Source of the DNA: CAWEPK01 sp049521495
GTDB lineage: Bacteria; Desulfobacterota; Syntrophorhabdia; Syntrophorhabdales; WCHB1-27
Assembly (NCBI GenBank): GCA_049521495.1
Contig: JBEKOT010000118.1
Location: forward strand, 1-7,309
DNA length: 7,309 nucleotides
Direction of reading: 5' to 3'
In this document: in pieces, positions 1 to 7,117 of the stretch
How positions within the stretch are numbered: the first letter of the stretch is position 1
Layout of the letters: the number at the start of each line of letters is the position of its first letter
The notes under the pieces: model-generated
Database searches by the model: none
What the model was told of the DNA's origin: nothing
The model's input: the letters and a program-made list of their open reading frames with translations, nothing else
Translations under genes and position numbers: made by a program

Positions 1-1
1 C

Positions 2-415
2 TTGAAGGGAGTCGGGGGAAAGCTTTTCCCCCAGGGTTGGCCAAAGGTCGCCTATTTCGGCACTCTCCTGAGGCCGCCTCGACTTTCATCGAAATCGGAC
101 CGGGAAGCCCTCGCGATAGCAGCCGACAACCGGCGCAAGATAGACCGGCTCTTTGCAGAATTCCAGTCGTCGGGAAGAGACATCCTTTTTGTGAACGACG
201 TGAGCATGTATCTCCAGGCAGGAACGGCCGAGCGTCTTCTCGGATACTGGAGAAGCGCCTCAACGGTCGTGGCAAACGGCTACTACGGCGGCAAACTTGG
301 GACGGGCGCCCTTTCGGCAAGAGAAACTACCGGGATGGACAAGCTCATCAAGGCTTTTCCTCACAACCTCAGAATGCCCGGAAAACCGTTGGTCCAGTTC
401 CTCAGTGAGCTCTAA
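2..415 (+). CDS. Partial unrecognised protein (C-terminal ~137 residues), possibly nucleotide-binding fold
   Basis: An open frame enters from the left edge and ends at TAA 413-415. The TTG at position 2 is only the first possible codon and the true start is probably upstream. Visible features are a helical, charged stretch (about residues 33-55, DREALAIAADNRRKIDRLF), then a buried-strand segment DILFVNDVSMYLQAG, then a second strand STVVANGYYGGKLG. Alternating strands ending in a polar ND or a small-residue turn are typical of Rossmann or P-loop alpha/beta domains, so a nucleotide-binding role is possible. No Walker A motif lies within the window, and I do not recognise the family. It is separated from the next gene by 118 bases, so it is probably not part of the efflux operon. 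Coding status is well supported by the long frame and natural residue composition; function is not. Confidence 0.7.
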   Translation: MKGVGGKLFPQGWPKVAYFGTLLRPPRLSSKSDREALAIAADNRRKIDRLFAEFQSSGRDILFVNDVSMYLQAGTAERLLGYWRSASTVVANGYYGGKLGTGALSARETTGMDKLIKAFPHNLRMPGKPLVQFLSEL

Positions 416-533
416 TTCAGCTCGTCCTCTCAGAACCAAATGCAAGAATTGTCAGCAATAAGAAGTGAGAGAGTGACTGATAAGCCAACGCTGGGGCGCG
501 CGCTTATATTAATAATGAAACAAGGAGGAGGCC
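416..533 (+). promoter_or_regulatory. Intergenic leader, probable promoter region of the efflux operon
   Basis: This 118-base gap precedes the first operon gene. It is more AT-rich than its flanks and is the only sizeable non-coding stretch upstream of the operon, so the promoter should lie here or further left. TATATT at 505-510 is a plausible -10 element but has no convincing -35 box 16-18 bases upstream. TTGTCA at 449-454 resembles a -35 box but has no good -10 partner. An 8-base palindrome TATTAATA lies at 507-514. A strong ribosome binding site, AAGGAGGAG (522-530), sits just before the ATG at 534. I see no clear CueR- or CsoR-type operator. Confidence 0.3.
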
Positions 534-920
534 ATGGGCAAGCTGATGATTATCGTTACCGTGTTTTTGTTAGCAGTGGGTGTGGTTCACGCGGCCAACA
601 CCATCACGAAAAAGGCGGGGGAATATGCGGTCGAAATTACTTTCGATAAGAATCCGCCGGTGACCGGAAAAAATAACGTCGATATCCTGGTGAAGGATAA
701 GACGGGTATGGCGGTGACCGACGCGAAGGTGGTTGTCGAGTATTCCATGCCGGCGATGCCGGGTATGCCGGCCGCGAACTTCAAGACTAATGCGGGCTTG
801 AAGGGTGATAGGTACAAGGCCGTTATCGAGCCTTCCATGGGTGGTTCATGGAATGTGGCGGTCAAGGTGAGCCGGGCGGGGAAGACCGAGACGGCGAGAC
901 TTACCATCGACGTAAAGTAA
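534..920 (+). CDS. Secreted FixH/YtkA-like domain protein with Met-Pro motif
   Basis: The protein has 128 residues. The start is fixed by AAGGAGGAG at 522-530. Residues 1-20 form a signal peptide (short basic start, hydrophobic run, cleavage probably after VHA), so the mature protein is periplasmic. The rest reads as one small beta-sandwich: EITFDKNPP, then a strand pair around NNVDILVKD, then EYSMPAMPGMPAANF, then a strand segment ending in SWNVAVKVSR and a final strand TARLTIDVK. The 'NPP ... V.V.D ... MPxMPGMP ... G.W.V.V' layout is the pattern I associate with the FixH/YtkA-like family, whose members often sit beside copper-export or cytochrome-oxidase genes. Met72, Met75 and Met78 could bind soft metals such as Cu(I)/Ag(I); this is inferred. 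It lies 20 bases before the outer-membrane channel gene and so is probably first in the operon. A periplasmic accessory or metal carrier is the likeliest role. Confidence 0.8.
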   Translation: MGKLMIIVTVFLLAVGVVHAANTITKKAGEYAVEITFDKNPPVTGKNNVDILVKDKTGMAVTDAKVVVEYSMPAMPGMPAANFKTNAGLKGDRYKAVIEPSMGGSWNVAVKVSRAGKTETARLTIDVK

Positions 921-926
921 TGCCTC

Positions 927-933
927 AGGGAGG
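927..933 (+). promoter_or_regulatory. Ribosome binding site deciding the start of the outer-membrane channel gene
   Basis: AGGGAGG lies 7 bases before the ATG at 941. Two earlier in-frame ATGs exist (848 and 920). The 848 start would overlap the previous gene by 73 bases. The 920 start overlaps its stop codon (TAATG) but has only a weak AAAG upstream and would put a non-typical leader before the signal peptide. The 941 start is preferred. Confidence 0.7.
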
Positions 934-940
934 TGCCGGT

Positions 941-2293
941 ATGCCATCATACGCGCGAAAAGTCCTGGACCTTAAAACACAAGCGTTGTCGTGTTTTCTC
1001 TTGCTGACCTTTCTGACGGCGCCTCCCCTGGTCCTTTCTGCTTCCGATGAGACGGTGACTCTCGAGGACCTTGTCGCCGAGGGTCTAAGGAACAGCCCCG
1101 AGATACTGGCGGCCAGGTCGCGGGCCGATGCGGCCGGATACCGCATACCCCAGGCGAAGAGCCTGCCGGACCCAATGGCGACGTTAGGCTATCAGAACGA
1201 TGGGTTCAGCAGTTTTACCCTCGGCCGGAGCATCATGTCCATGGGCATATCGGGCCTGTCCCAGCAGTTCCCCTTCTGGGGGAAACGGGCGCTTAAAGGA
1301 GAGGTGGCGGCGAGGGACTCGGAGAGTTTCGCTGCTCTGTCCGATGCAGCGAGGCACAGGGTGGTCGCCCAGATAAAGCTCTACTTCTATGACCTCTTCC
1401 TTGCCTATAAGACCCTCGACATCCTCAGCGATAGGAAAACCCTCTTCTCGAAAATCGAAGACGCCGCACGGAGCCGGTACGCGTCAGGGACGGGCATGCA
1501 GCAAGAGGTCATCATGGCGCAGACGGAGAAATACATGATCCTCGAAAAGGAGGAGATGCAGCGCCAGCGCATAGAGGCGCTCCAGGGGATGCTGAATACT
1601 ACCGTGGGCAGGGAGGTTAGCGCACCCCTCGGCCGGCCGGTTCTGCCTCCGGCCGCCCCCTTTCTCGCCAGTCTGGAGGAGGTTGTCAGCATGGCGAAGG
1701 AGCATTCACCCGACGTGAGATCCAGGCAGAAGATGGTGGAGGGTGCCGAGGCAAAGGTGAAGCTGGCCAGAAAGGAGTATTATCCCGATGTGACCGTTGG
1801 CGGCAATTACTTTTACAGGTCGGGCTACTTGGGCGATATGTGGAGCATGACCTTCAGCTTCAGTCTGCCCATCTTCTATAAGACGAAACAGGAGCAGGCG
1901 GTGGCCGAAGCGCAGGCAGGTTTTCTGGAGGCCAAGCGGGAGCTGGCTGCAACGGAGTTGATGCTTGCATCCAATGTCAAGGAAGGCTACTCAATGGTCC
2001 AGGCGGCCGATAGATTGATGAAGCTTTACAGCGAAGGGCTGATCCCGAAGGCAAATCAGGACGTCCAGCTCGCCTTCTCGAATTACGTGACCGGGAGGGT
2101 CGACGCCCTCACTGCTATAACGAGGATCAAGAACCTGCTCGACTATGACCTGCTTTACTGGAGCCAGCTCGTGGAAAGGGAGAAGGCAATCGCGAGACTT
2201 CACGCCGTCACGGGAATTGAGGATACGGGACAGACCGGCCGGCAGACTTCCTGGGGCGGCACGAAGAAAGCGGCACGGGGAGAAGCGCAATGA
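941..2293 (+). CDS. cusC: Outer-membrane efflux channel, TolC/CusC-like (OMF family)
   Basis: The 450-residue protein is of the usual OMF length. It begins with a signal peptide (about residues 1-33: basic start, LLLTFLTAPPLVLS core). There is no convincing lipobox, unlike E. coli CusC, so it is probably not a lipoprotein. The mature part shows the internal duplication of OMF proteins: a first repeat from about residue 38 (VTLEDLVAEGLRNSPEILAAR) to 225, and a second from about 243 (ASLEEVVSMAKEHSPDVRSR) to 428. Each opens with the 'L..hv..A...sPev...r' helix and continues with long amphipathic helices and a YYPDVTVGGNY-type strand. OMF trimers form the barrel and periplasmic tunnel that the adaptor docks onto. 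The stop codon overlaps the adaptor start as ATGA (2290-2293), implying translational coupling. The family call is firm; the cusC symbol rests on the neighbouring pump and adaptor. Confidence 0.92.
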   Translation: MPSYARKVLDLKTQALSCFLLLTFLTAPPLVLSASDETVTLEDLVAEGLRNSPEILAARSRADAAGYRIPQAKSLPDPMATLGYQNDGFSSFTLGRSIMSMGISGLSQQFPFWGKRALKGEVAARDSESFAALSDAARHRVVAQIKLYFYDLFLAYKTLDILSDRKTLFSKIEDAARSRYASGTGMQQEVIMAQTEKYMILEKEEMQRQRIEALQGMLNTTVGREVSAPLGRPVLPPAAPFLASLEEVVSMAKEHSPDVRSRQKMVEGAEAKVKLARKEYYPDVTVGGNYFYRSGYLGDMWSMTFSFSLPIFYKTKQEQAVAEAQAGFLEAKRELAATELMLASNVKEGYSMVQAADRLMKLYSEGLIPKANQDVQLAFSNYVTGRVDALTAITRIKNLLDYDLLYWSQLVEREKAIARLHAVTGIEDTGQTGRQTSWGGTKKAARGEAQ

Positions 2294-3612
2294 ACAAGCA
2301 AAAGCGAGTGTTAGCAGTTGCGGTAGTTATTGTCGCCTTTGCACTCATATTCTACCTTTCGAAACCGGCCAAACCCGTAGCGAACCGCGCCGCGGCCTCC
2401 GTGGCCGCAGCGGAGGGAAAAACGGGTTCCACGCCCGGAATGCCGGGCATGCCCGCCGAAAAGCCGTCACCTCAAAAGGCGCAGGAGGAAGCAGCCGAAC
2501 CCGAGGCGCCGACAGTAGAGATACCGCCCGAGAAACAGCAACTCATTGGGGTGAAAGTGACCACAGTGCAGATACTCCCCCTCACGAAGACGATACGCAC
2601 GGTAGGCCTCGTCGAGTACGATCAGCGGCGTCTCCAGACAATCAACACTAAGGTCGAGGGCTGGGTCGAGAAGCTTTACGTCAACTTCACCGGCACCTAC
2701 GTGAAGAAGGGGGAGCCGGTCGCCGACATATACAGCCCGGAACTGTGGGCAACGCAGCAGGAGTTCATCAACGTTGTGAGGTGGGCAAAGCAGGCGAAGG
2801 CGAAAAACGGTGGGCAGACCGCTCAGACAGCCGGCGGGCCTGACGTTAGCGCTATGATCGACCGGGACGCCCGGTCCTTGGTCGAGGCAGCCCGGCAGCG
2901 CCTCAAGCTCTTCGACATAAGCGACCCTCAGATCGAGAAGATCGAGGAGAGCGAAAAGCCCATCCGCACGCTCACCATCTATAGCCCCTATAGTGGTTAT
3001 GTCCTCCAGAAGAACGTGAACCAGGGTACGCGCGTGATGGCGGGGGCCGACCTTCTCGACGTGGCAGACCTTTCCACCGTCTGGATCACTGCCGACATCT
3101 ATGAGTTCGAGATGCCCCTCATCAAGGTGGGAGACCCGGCCGCCGTCCAGTTGAGTTATTTCCCAGGCAGGCAGTTCTCCACAAAGATCGACTATATTTA
3201 TCCCACTCTCCAGGGAGAGACGAGGACCCTAAAGGCCCGCTTCACTCTCCCCAATGAAGGGGGGAAGCTAAAGCCCCAGATGTTCACCAACGTTGAGATG
3301 AAGATAGGCCTCGGCAAAAGGCTCGCGGTCCCGGCCGATGCGGTCATCAATACCGGGGTGAGGCAGGTCGCTTACGTAGACAAGGGGGAGGGCATTTTCG
3401 AGCCAAGGGAGGTTCTGACGGGCGTTCGGACAGACAAGCTCGTCGAAGTCACCGCCGGCCTCAAGGCAGGGGAGAAGGTCGCCTCTTCGGCCAATTTCCT
3501 CATCGACTCCGAGGCAAAGCTGAAAGGGGTCGAGCCGCTTCCCAGAAAGACGGGCCAGAGACAGGCGCCGGGAGAGGCACCAGCAGCACCGCCGGCTGCG
3601 CACGGACACTAG
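2290..3612 (+). CDS. cusB: RND efflux periplasmic adaptor (membrane fusion protein), CusB-like
   Basis: The protein has 440 residues. The ATG overlaps the upstream TGA, with GGGGAGAA (2277-2284) as ribosome binding site. Residues 7-24 form a single hydrophobic segment after a basic start, anchoring it in the inner membrane or acting as an uncleaved signal. A disordered Ala/Glu/Pro linker (30-75) contains GMPGMP with Met51 and Met54, comparable in position to the N-terminal metal-binding methionines of E. coli CusB. Then come the first lipoyl-like half (about 105-150: VEYDQRRLQTINTKVEGWV, later GEPVADIYSPELWATQQEF), an alpha-hairpin (152-215), the second lipoyl half (228-262: IYSPYSGYVLQKNVNQGTRV), beta-barrel (263-340, VWITADIYEFEM) and membrane-proximal domain (345-415). 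The tail ends in AHGH, a possible extra metal site. No Cys-rich heavy-metal-binding domain is present. It bridges pump and outer-membrane channel and may hand metal to the pump. Confidence 0.93.
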   Translation: MNKQKRVLAVAVVIVAFALIFYLSKPAKPVANRAAASVAAAEGKTGSTPGMPGMPAEKPSPQKAQEEAAEPEAPTVEIPPEKQQLIGVKVTTVQILPLTKTIRTVGLVEYDQRRLQTINTKVEGWVEKLYVNFTGTYVKKGEPVADIYSPELWATQQEFINVVRWAKQAKAKNGGQTAQTAGGPDVSAMIDRDARSLVEAARQRLKLFDISDPQIEKIEESEKPIRTLTIYSPYSGYVLQKNVNQGTRVMAGADLLDVADLSTVWITADIYEFEMPLIKVGDPAAVQLSYFPGRQFSTKIDYIYPTLQGETRTLKARFTLPNEGGKLKPQMFTNVEMKIGLGKRLAVPADAVINTGVRQVAYVDKGEGIFEPREVLTGVRTDKLVEVTAGLKAGEKVASSANFLIDSEAKLKGVEPLPRKTGQRQAPGEAPAAPPAAHGH

Positions 3613-3618
3613 GCGGGA

Positions 3619-3786
3619 ATGGTGGGCGGTATGTGTGCAAAGATGGAAACTTCTTGGCGGCTCGATTTCGCGTTCAGGACGAGGCGGCAAGGAGGAGCCG
3701 ACGAAGGCGTACTTCTACTGTACGTCGAGGAGAGCGACGACGAAGTCAACGAAGTATATGGACGCGAAGGTGGGCCGCCAAGATGA
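3619..3786 (+). CDS. Small ORF (55 codons) between adaptor and pump, ATGA-coupled to the pump gene
   Basis: The gap between cusB and cusA is 170 bases, while the other core junctions overlap. One frame through it, in a different phase from cusA, stays open from ATG 3619 to TGA 3784-3786, and that TGA overlaps the pump ATG as ATGA, exactly as at the two other coupled junctions. Alternative starts are ATG 3631 and ATG 3643; none has a strong ribosome binding site (AGGCGGGA at 3611-3618 and GGTGGGCGG at 3621-3629 are candidates, both too close to ideal spacing). The protein has no membrane segment. Its core reads SWRLDFAFR, then GVLLLYVEESDDEVNEV, then YGREGG. This faintly resembles the second half of PII-like ferredoxin-fold proteins found beside cusA genes ('RLdT..wpG...vLLvaVedd...V ... 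fGkEGv.a'). It may be a short gene or the shortened remnant of one. The family suggestion is tentative. Confidence 0.45.
   Translation: MVGGMCAKMETSWRLDFAFRTRRQGGADEGVLLLYVEESDDEVNEVYGREGGPPR
3767..3774 (+). promoter_or_regulatory. Ribosome binding site deciding the pump start
   Basis: AAGGTGGG lies 8 bases before ATG 3783. The same frame is open upstream to 3633 and would add 50 residues, but that stretch is Arg-rich and unlike any CusA N-terminus. MIAKIIEYSARNKFIV, starting at 3783, has the normal family start. Confidence 0.65.
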
Positions 3787-6700
3787 TAGCGAAAATCATC
3801 GAGTACAGCGCCAGGAACAAGTTCATCGTCTTTCTTTTCGTCTTCTTCGCCCTCGCCTGGGGCTACTGGACGGTCAGGAACATCCCCCTTGACGCGATAC
3901 CCGACCTTTCCGACACGCAGGTCATCATCTACACGGAATGGACTGGCAGGAGCCCCGATCTCGTCGAGGACCAGGTCACCTATCCCATTTCTTCGACTCT
4001 CCTCGCCGCCCCCAGGGTCCAGGCCGTCCGGGGCTTCTCATACCTTGGGAGCTCTTTCGTCTACGTGATATTCGATGAGGGGACGGACATTTACTGGGCG
4101 CGCAGCCGCGTCCTCGAATACCTCCAGGCCGTCCGCAACAAGCTTCCGGCGGATGTCAACCCGGTCCTCGGACCGGACGCGACGAGCCTCGGCTGGGGCT
4201 TCGAGTATGCCGTCGTCGACGAGAAGGGCGGCCACGACCTCTCGCAGCTCCGGTCACTCCAGGATTGGAACCTCAAGCTCGCCCTCGAGAGCGTCCCGGG
4301 AGTCTCGCAAGTGGCGAGCGTCGGAGGCTTCGTCAAGCAGTATCAGGTCACGGTAGACCCTAACCGTCTCCTCGGCTACAACGTTCCCATCACGAAGGTG
4401 ATGGAGGCTGTGAGGAGGAGCAACCTCGACGTGGAAGGGCGGGTGCTCGATTTCTCCGGCTTCGAGTACATGATCAGGGGAAGGGGCTACATAAAGGGCA
4501 TCAAGGACCTCGAGGACGTCTCCGTCGGAGCGTCGCCCCAGGGGACCCCCATCTACCTGAAAGACGTGGCGAACGTCCAGCTCGGTCCCGAGATAAGAAG
4601 GGGCCTTGCAGAGCTCGACGGCAAGGGAGAGGTGCCGGGAGGGATCGTCATCGTCCGTTTCGGGGAGAACGTGTTGAATGTGATCGACCGGGTGAAAGAG
4701 AAGATCAGGAAGGACATAGCGCCGTCGCTGCCGAAAGGCGTTAAAGTGGTCACGACCTACGACCGGTCCGACCTCATCAACCGGTCCATTGCGACCCTCA
4801 AGGATGAGATTGTAAAGCTCGCTATCGCGGTGAGCGTCGTCTGCCTTATCTTTCTCTTTCATTTGCCTTCGGCCCTTGTCGTCATCCTCACGCTGCCCGT
4901 CGCCATCATCATGAGCTTCATCCTCATGTTCTACCTGCGGGTGACGTCGAACATCATGAGCCTCTCCGGCATCGCCATCGCCATAGGCGCAATGGTCGAC
5001 GCCTCGATCATCATGGTGGAAAACGCCCACAAGAAACTGGAGGCGTGGGAGGAGTCCGGCCGGCCGGGAAGCAGGACGGACGTCGTCATAGAGGCGGCGA
5101 TAGAGGTAGGCCCGTCGCTCTTCTTCTCCCTTCTCGTCATCACGGTCGGCTTCCTCCCTGTCTTCACGCTCCAGGGCCAGGCGGGCAGGCTCTTCAAGCC
5201 CCTGGCATACACGAAGACTTTCGCCATGCTCTTCTCGTCGTTCCTAGCGGTCACCCTGACGCCCGTACTCATGACCCTTTTCATCAGGGGTCATATCAGG
5301 CCAGAGGAAAAGAACCCGATAAGCCTTTTTCTTCGCTGGACCTACCAGCCCCTGGCGAGCTTCGCGCTCCGCTTCAAGAAAACGGTCATCCTTATCGCCA
5401 TTCTCGTACTGGCCGTCTCCGTTTATCCTTTCACGCGCCTCGGCTCAGAGTTCATGCCTCCCCTTTACGAAGGCACCCTATTTTACATGCCTGTCACCGC
5501 GCCGGCGGCCTCCATATCGGTCGCCACCGACCTCCTCCAATTGCAGGACAAGATCCTTAAACGCATCCCGGAGGTGGAGAGCGTCTTCGGCAAAGCGGGA
5601 AGAGCAGAAACGGCCACGGACCCGGCTCCCCTTGAGATGTTTGAAACGGTGATCAACCTGAAGCCTGAATCGGCCTGGCGGCCGGGCATGACGGTGGAAA
5701 AGCTGAAAGACGAGATGAACGACGCCCTCACCATACCGGGCGTCTCCAACTCTTTCACGATGCCGATAAAGGCCAGGATCGACATGCTGGCAACGGGCAT
5801 AAGGACGCCCGTAGGCGTCAAGGTCCTGGGGCCGAGCCTCGACGAGCTCGAAAAGATCGGGCTTGCGGTCGAGCGCCAGGTGAAGTCGATCCCCGGCACC
5901 AGGAGCGTCTACGCCGAGCGGGTAGCAACCGGCTACTTCCTCGACATCGAAGTAAAACGCGAGGAGGCCGCCCGCTACGGGCTCTCGGTCCGGGACGTCC
6001 AGGACGTGATCGAGTCGGCAATAGGCGGCATGGACCTGACGACGACAATCGAGGGCAGGGAGCGCTACCCTGTGAACGTACGATACGCGAGGGAGTTAAG
6101 GGGCGATATCGACCAGTTGAAAAGGGTACTCGTTCCCATAGCGCCGATGACTGGCGGCCAGCCGACCTCTGCGGCAGGCATGGGGGCCGGAGGTGGGAGC
6201 CAGCCGCAATCCGGCTACGGCAACCCCCAGTCGAGCCGCGTGCCCCTAGCGGAGCTTGCCGACATCGAGGTCGTGCGCGGGCCGACGAATATAAAGAGTG
6301 AGGAAGGCCTCCTGGCGGAGTACGTCTACATCGATTTTTCAGGACGGGACGTGGGCGGATACGTGAACGAGGCGAAGAAAAGCCTCGCCTCCCTCAAGAT
6401 ACCGGAAGGCTACCGCCTTGAGTGGAGCGGAGAGTATGAGTACCTCGTGAAGACCCACCAGCGCCTCAAGCTCGTCATCCCCCTGACGTTCCTCATCATC
6501 TTTGTCCTTATCTACTTCAATACGAAGTCCGTAACGAAGACGGTCATCGTGCTCCTCGCCGTGCCTTTCTCCCTGGTGGGTTCGTTCTGGTTCCTCTACC
6601 TCCTGGGCTATAACATGAGCATAGCCGTCTGGGTGGGCATAATCGCACTTGCAGGACTGGACGCGGAAACGGGCGTGGTCATGCTCCTCTACCTGGAGCT

Positions 6701-6998
6701 CGCTCATAACGAATGGCAGCGAAAAGGCATGCTGAAGACCGTCGCCGACCTCAAGGATGCCGTAATGCACGGCGCGGTGAAGAGAATACGGCCGAAGATC
6801 ATGACCGTAGGCGTAATCCTCGCCGGCCTTATCCCTGTAATGTTCAGCCAGGGCGCCGGTTCGGACGTCATGAAAAGGATCGCGGCCCCTATGGTCGGGG
6901 GCGTAGTCACGTCTGCAATTCTGGAACTCCTCATCTACCCTGCCATATACATGATATGGAGGGGAAGGGAGTTCAAAAAAGGAGAGGTGATTACATGA
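3783..6998 (+). CDS. cusA: Heavy-metal efflux RND pump, CusA-like (Cu(I)/Ag(I))
   Basis: The 1071-residue protein is slightly longer than E. coli CusA. This inner-membrane proton antiporter has the RND plan: TM1 (13-31), a large periplasmic loop, TM2-TM6 (about 340-502), TM7 (533-551), a second loop, then TM8-TM12 (about 894-1057). The HME signature VENAHKKLEEW-like segment follows IGAMVDASIIM. By motif alignment the three metal-binding methionines of E. coli CusA (573, 623, 672) correspond to Met569 (LFYMP), Met619 (APLEMF) and Met668 (RIDMLATGI). Proton-relay residues correspond to Asp406 (TM4), Glu962 (LAGLDAETGVVM) and Lys1005 (RPKIMTVG). This favours monovalent copper or silver over CzcA-type divalent metals. 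Unusual is a Gly/Gln/Ser-rich insert of about 26 residues (about 790-818) in the second periplasmic loop. The stop overlaps the next ATG (6995-6998). Family certain; metal choice strong but inferred. Confidence 0.95.
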   Translation: MIAKIIEYSARNKFIVFLFVFFALAWGYWTVRNIPLDAIPDLSDTQVIIYTEWTGRSPDLVEDQVTYPISSTLLAAPRVQAVRGFSYLGSSFVYVIFDEGTDIYWARSRVLEYLQAVRNKLPADVNPVLGPDATSLGWGFEYAVVDEKGGHDLSQLRSLQDWNLKLALESVPGVSQVASVGGFVKQYQVTVDPNRLLGYNVPITKVMEAVRRSNLDVEGRVLDFSGFEYMIRGRGYIKGIKDLEDVSVGASPQGTPIYLKDVANVQLGPEIRRGLAELDGKGEVPGGIVIVRFGENVLNVIDRVKEKIRKDIAPSLPKGVKVVTTYDRSDLINRSIATLKDEIVKLAIAVSVVCLIFLFHLPSALVVILTLPVAIIMSFILMFYLRVTSNIMSLSGIAIAIGAMVDASIIMVENAHKKLEAWEESGRPGSRTDVVIEAAIEVGPSLFFSLLVITVGFLPVFTLQGQAGRLFKPLAYTKTFAMLFSSFLAVTLTPVLMTLFIRGHIRPEEKNPISLFLRWTYQPLASFALRFKKTVILIAILVLAVSVYPFTRLGSEFMPPLYEGTLFYMPVTAPAASISVATDLLQLQDKILKRIPEVESVFGKAGRAETATDPAPLEMFETVINLKPESAWRPGMTVEKLKDEMNDALTIPGVSNSFTMPIKARIDMLATGIRTPVGVKVLGPSLDELEKIGLAVERQVKSIPGTRSVYAERVATGYFLDIEVKREEAARYGLSVRDVQDVIESAIGGMDLTTTIEGRERYPVNVRYARELRGDIDQLKRVLVPIAPMTGGQPTSAAGMGAGGGSQPQSGYGNPQSSRVPLAELADIEVVRGPTNIKSEEGLLAEYVYIDFSGRDVGGYVNEAKKSLASLKIPEGYRLEWSGEYEYLVKTHQRLKLVIPLTFLIIFVLIYFNTKSVTKTVIVLLAVPFSLVGSFWFLYLLGYNMSIAVWVGIIALAGLDAETGVVMLLYLELAHNEWQRKGMLKTVADLKDAVMHGAVKRIRPKIMTVGVILAGLIPVMFSQGAGSDVMKRIAAPMVGGVVTSAILELLIYPAIYMIWRGREFKKGEVIT

Positions 6999-7117
6999 AA
7001 TCGCTATTTTTTGCCGTCGCGGTCCTTCTCCTCGTTCAAGGAATTTGCCTTGCATCCGGTGGTGGGGAAACGGCAAGAGCAGAGGGGCCACTCGCTCCTG
7101 TTGAAATTCGACTATAA
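6995..7117 (+). CDS. Mini-ORF (40 residues) with signal peptide; probable truncated 5' end of a secreted FixH/YtkA-like gene
   Basis: The ATG overlaps the pump TGA (ATGA) and is preceded by a good ribosome binding site, AAGGAGAGGTGA (6979-6990), so translation should occur. The product starts with a clear signal peptide, MKSLFFAVAVLLLVQGICLA, and continues SGGGETARAEGPLAPVEIRL before TAA at 7115-7117. A mature peptide of only about 20 residues is unlikely to be a finished protein. The PVEI stop-proximal segment matches the position of AVEI in the FixH/YtkA-like protein at 534-920, right after its signal peptide and spacer. I read this as the intact beginning of a second FixH/YtkA-like gene that has been broken. 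The alternative is a real short secreted peptide. Confidence 0.55.
   Translation: MKSLFFAVAVLLLVQGICLASGGGETARAEGPLAPVEIRL

Noticed and set aside
407..423. Hairpin GAGCT/AGCTC at the end of the first gene as a terminator.
   Set aside because: Only five strong pairs, a 7-base loop and no T run after it.
848..940. An earlier start (848 or 920) for the outer-membrane channel.
   Set aside because: It would put about 30 non-signal residues before a clear signal peptide and lacks a good ribosome binding site; ATG 941 has one.
3633..3782. A 50-residue N-terminal extension of the pump in the same frame.
   Set aside because: It is Arg/Ser-rich, unlike CusA N-termini, and a good ribosome binding site precedes ATG 3783. 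A different frame of the same stretch ends in ATGA at the pump start.
3619..3786. YHS/TRASH-type metal-binding domain in the cusB-cusA gap (KAYFYC in another frame, GMCAKM in this one).
   Set aside because: The Cys residues fall in different frames, spacing does not fit, and the second Cys is missing.
4254..5030. Long antisense open frame of 258 codons inside the pump gene.
   Set aside because: It is His/Asp-rich with no recognisable domain, and arises from codon usage of the pump on the other strand.
6339..7091. Long antisense open frame of 250 codons across the pump end.
   Set aside because: Same strand-shadow composition (His/Asp/Arg/Glu-rich), no domain, and it runs over two sense genes.
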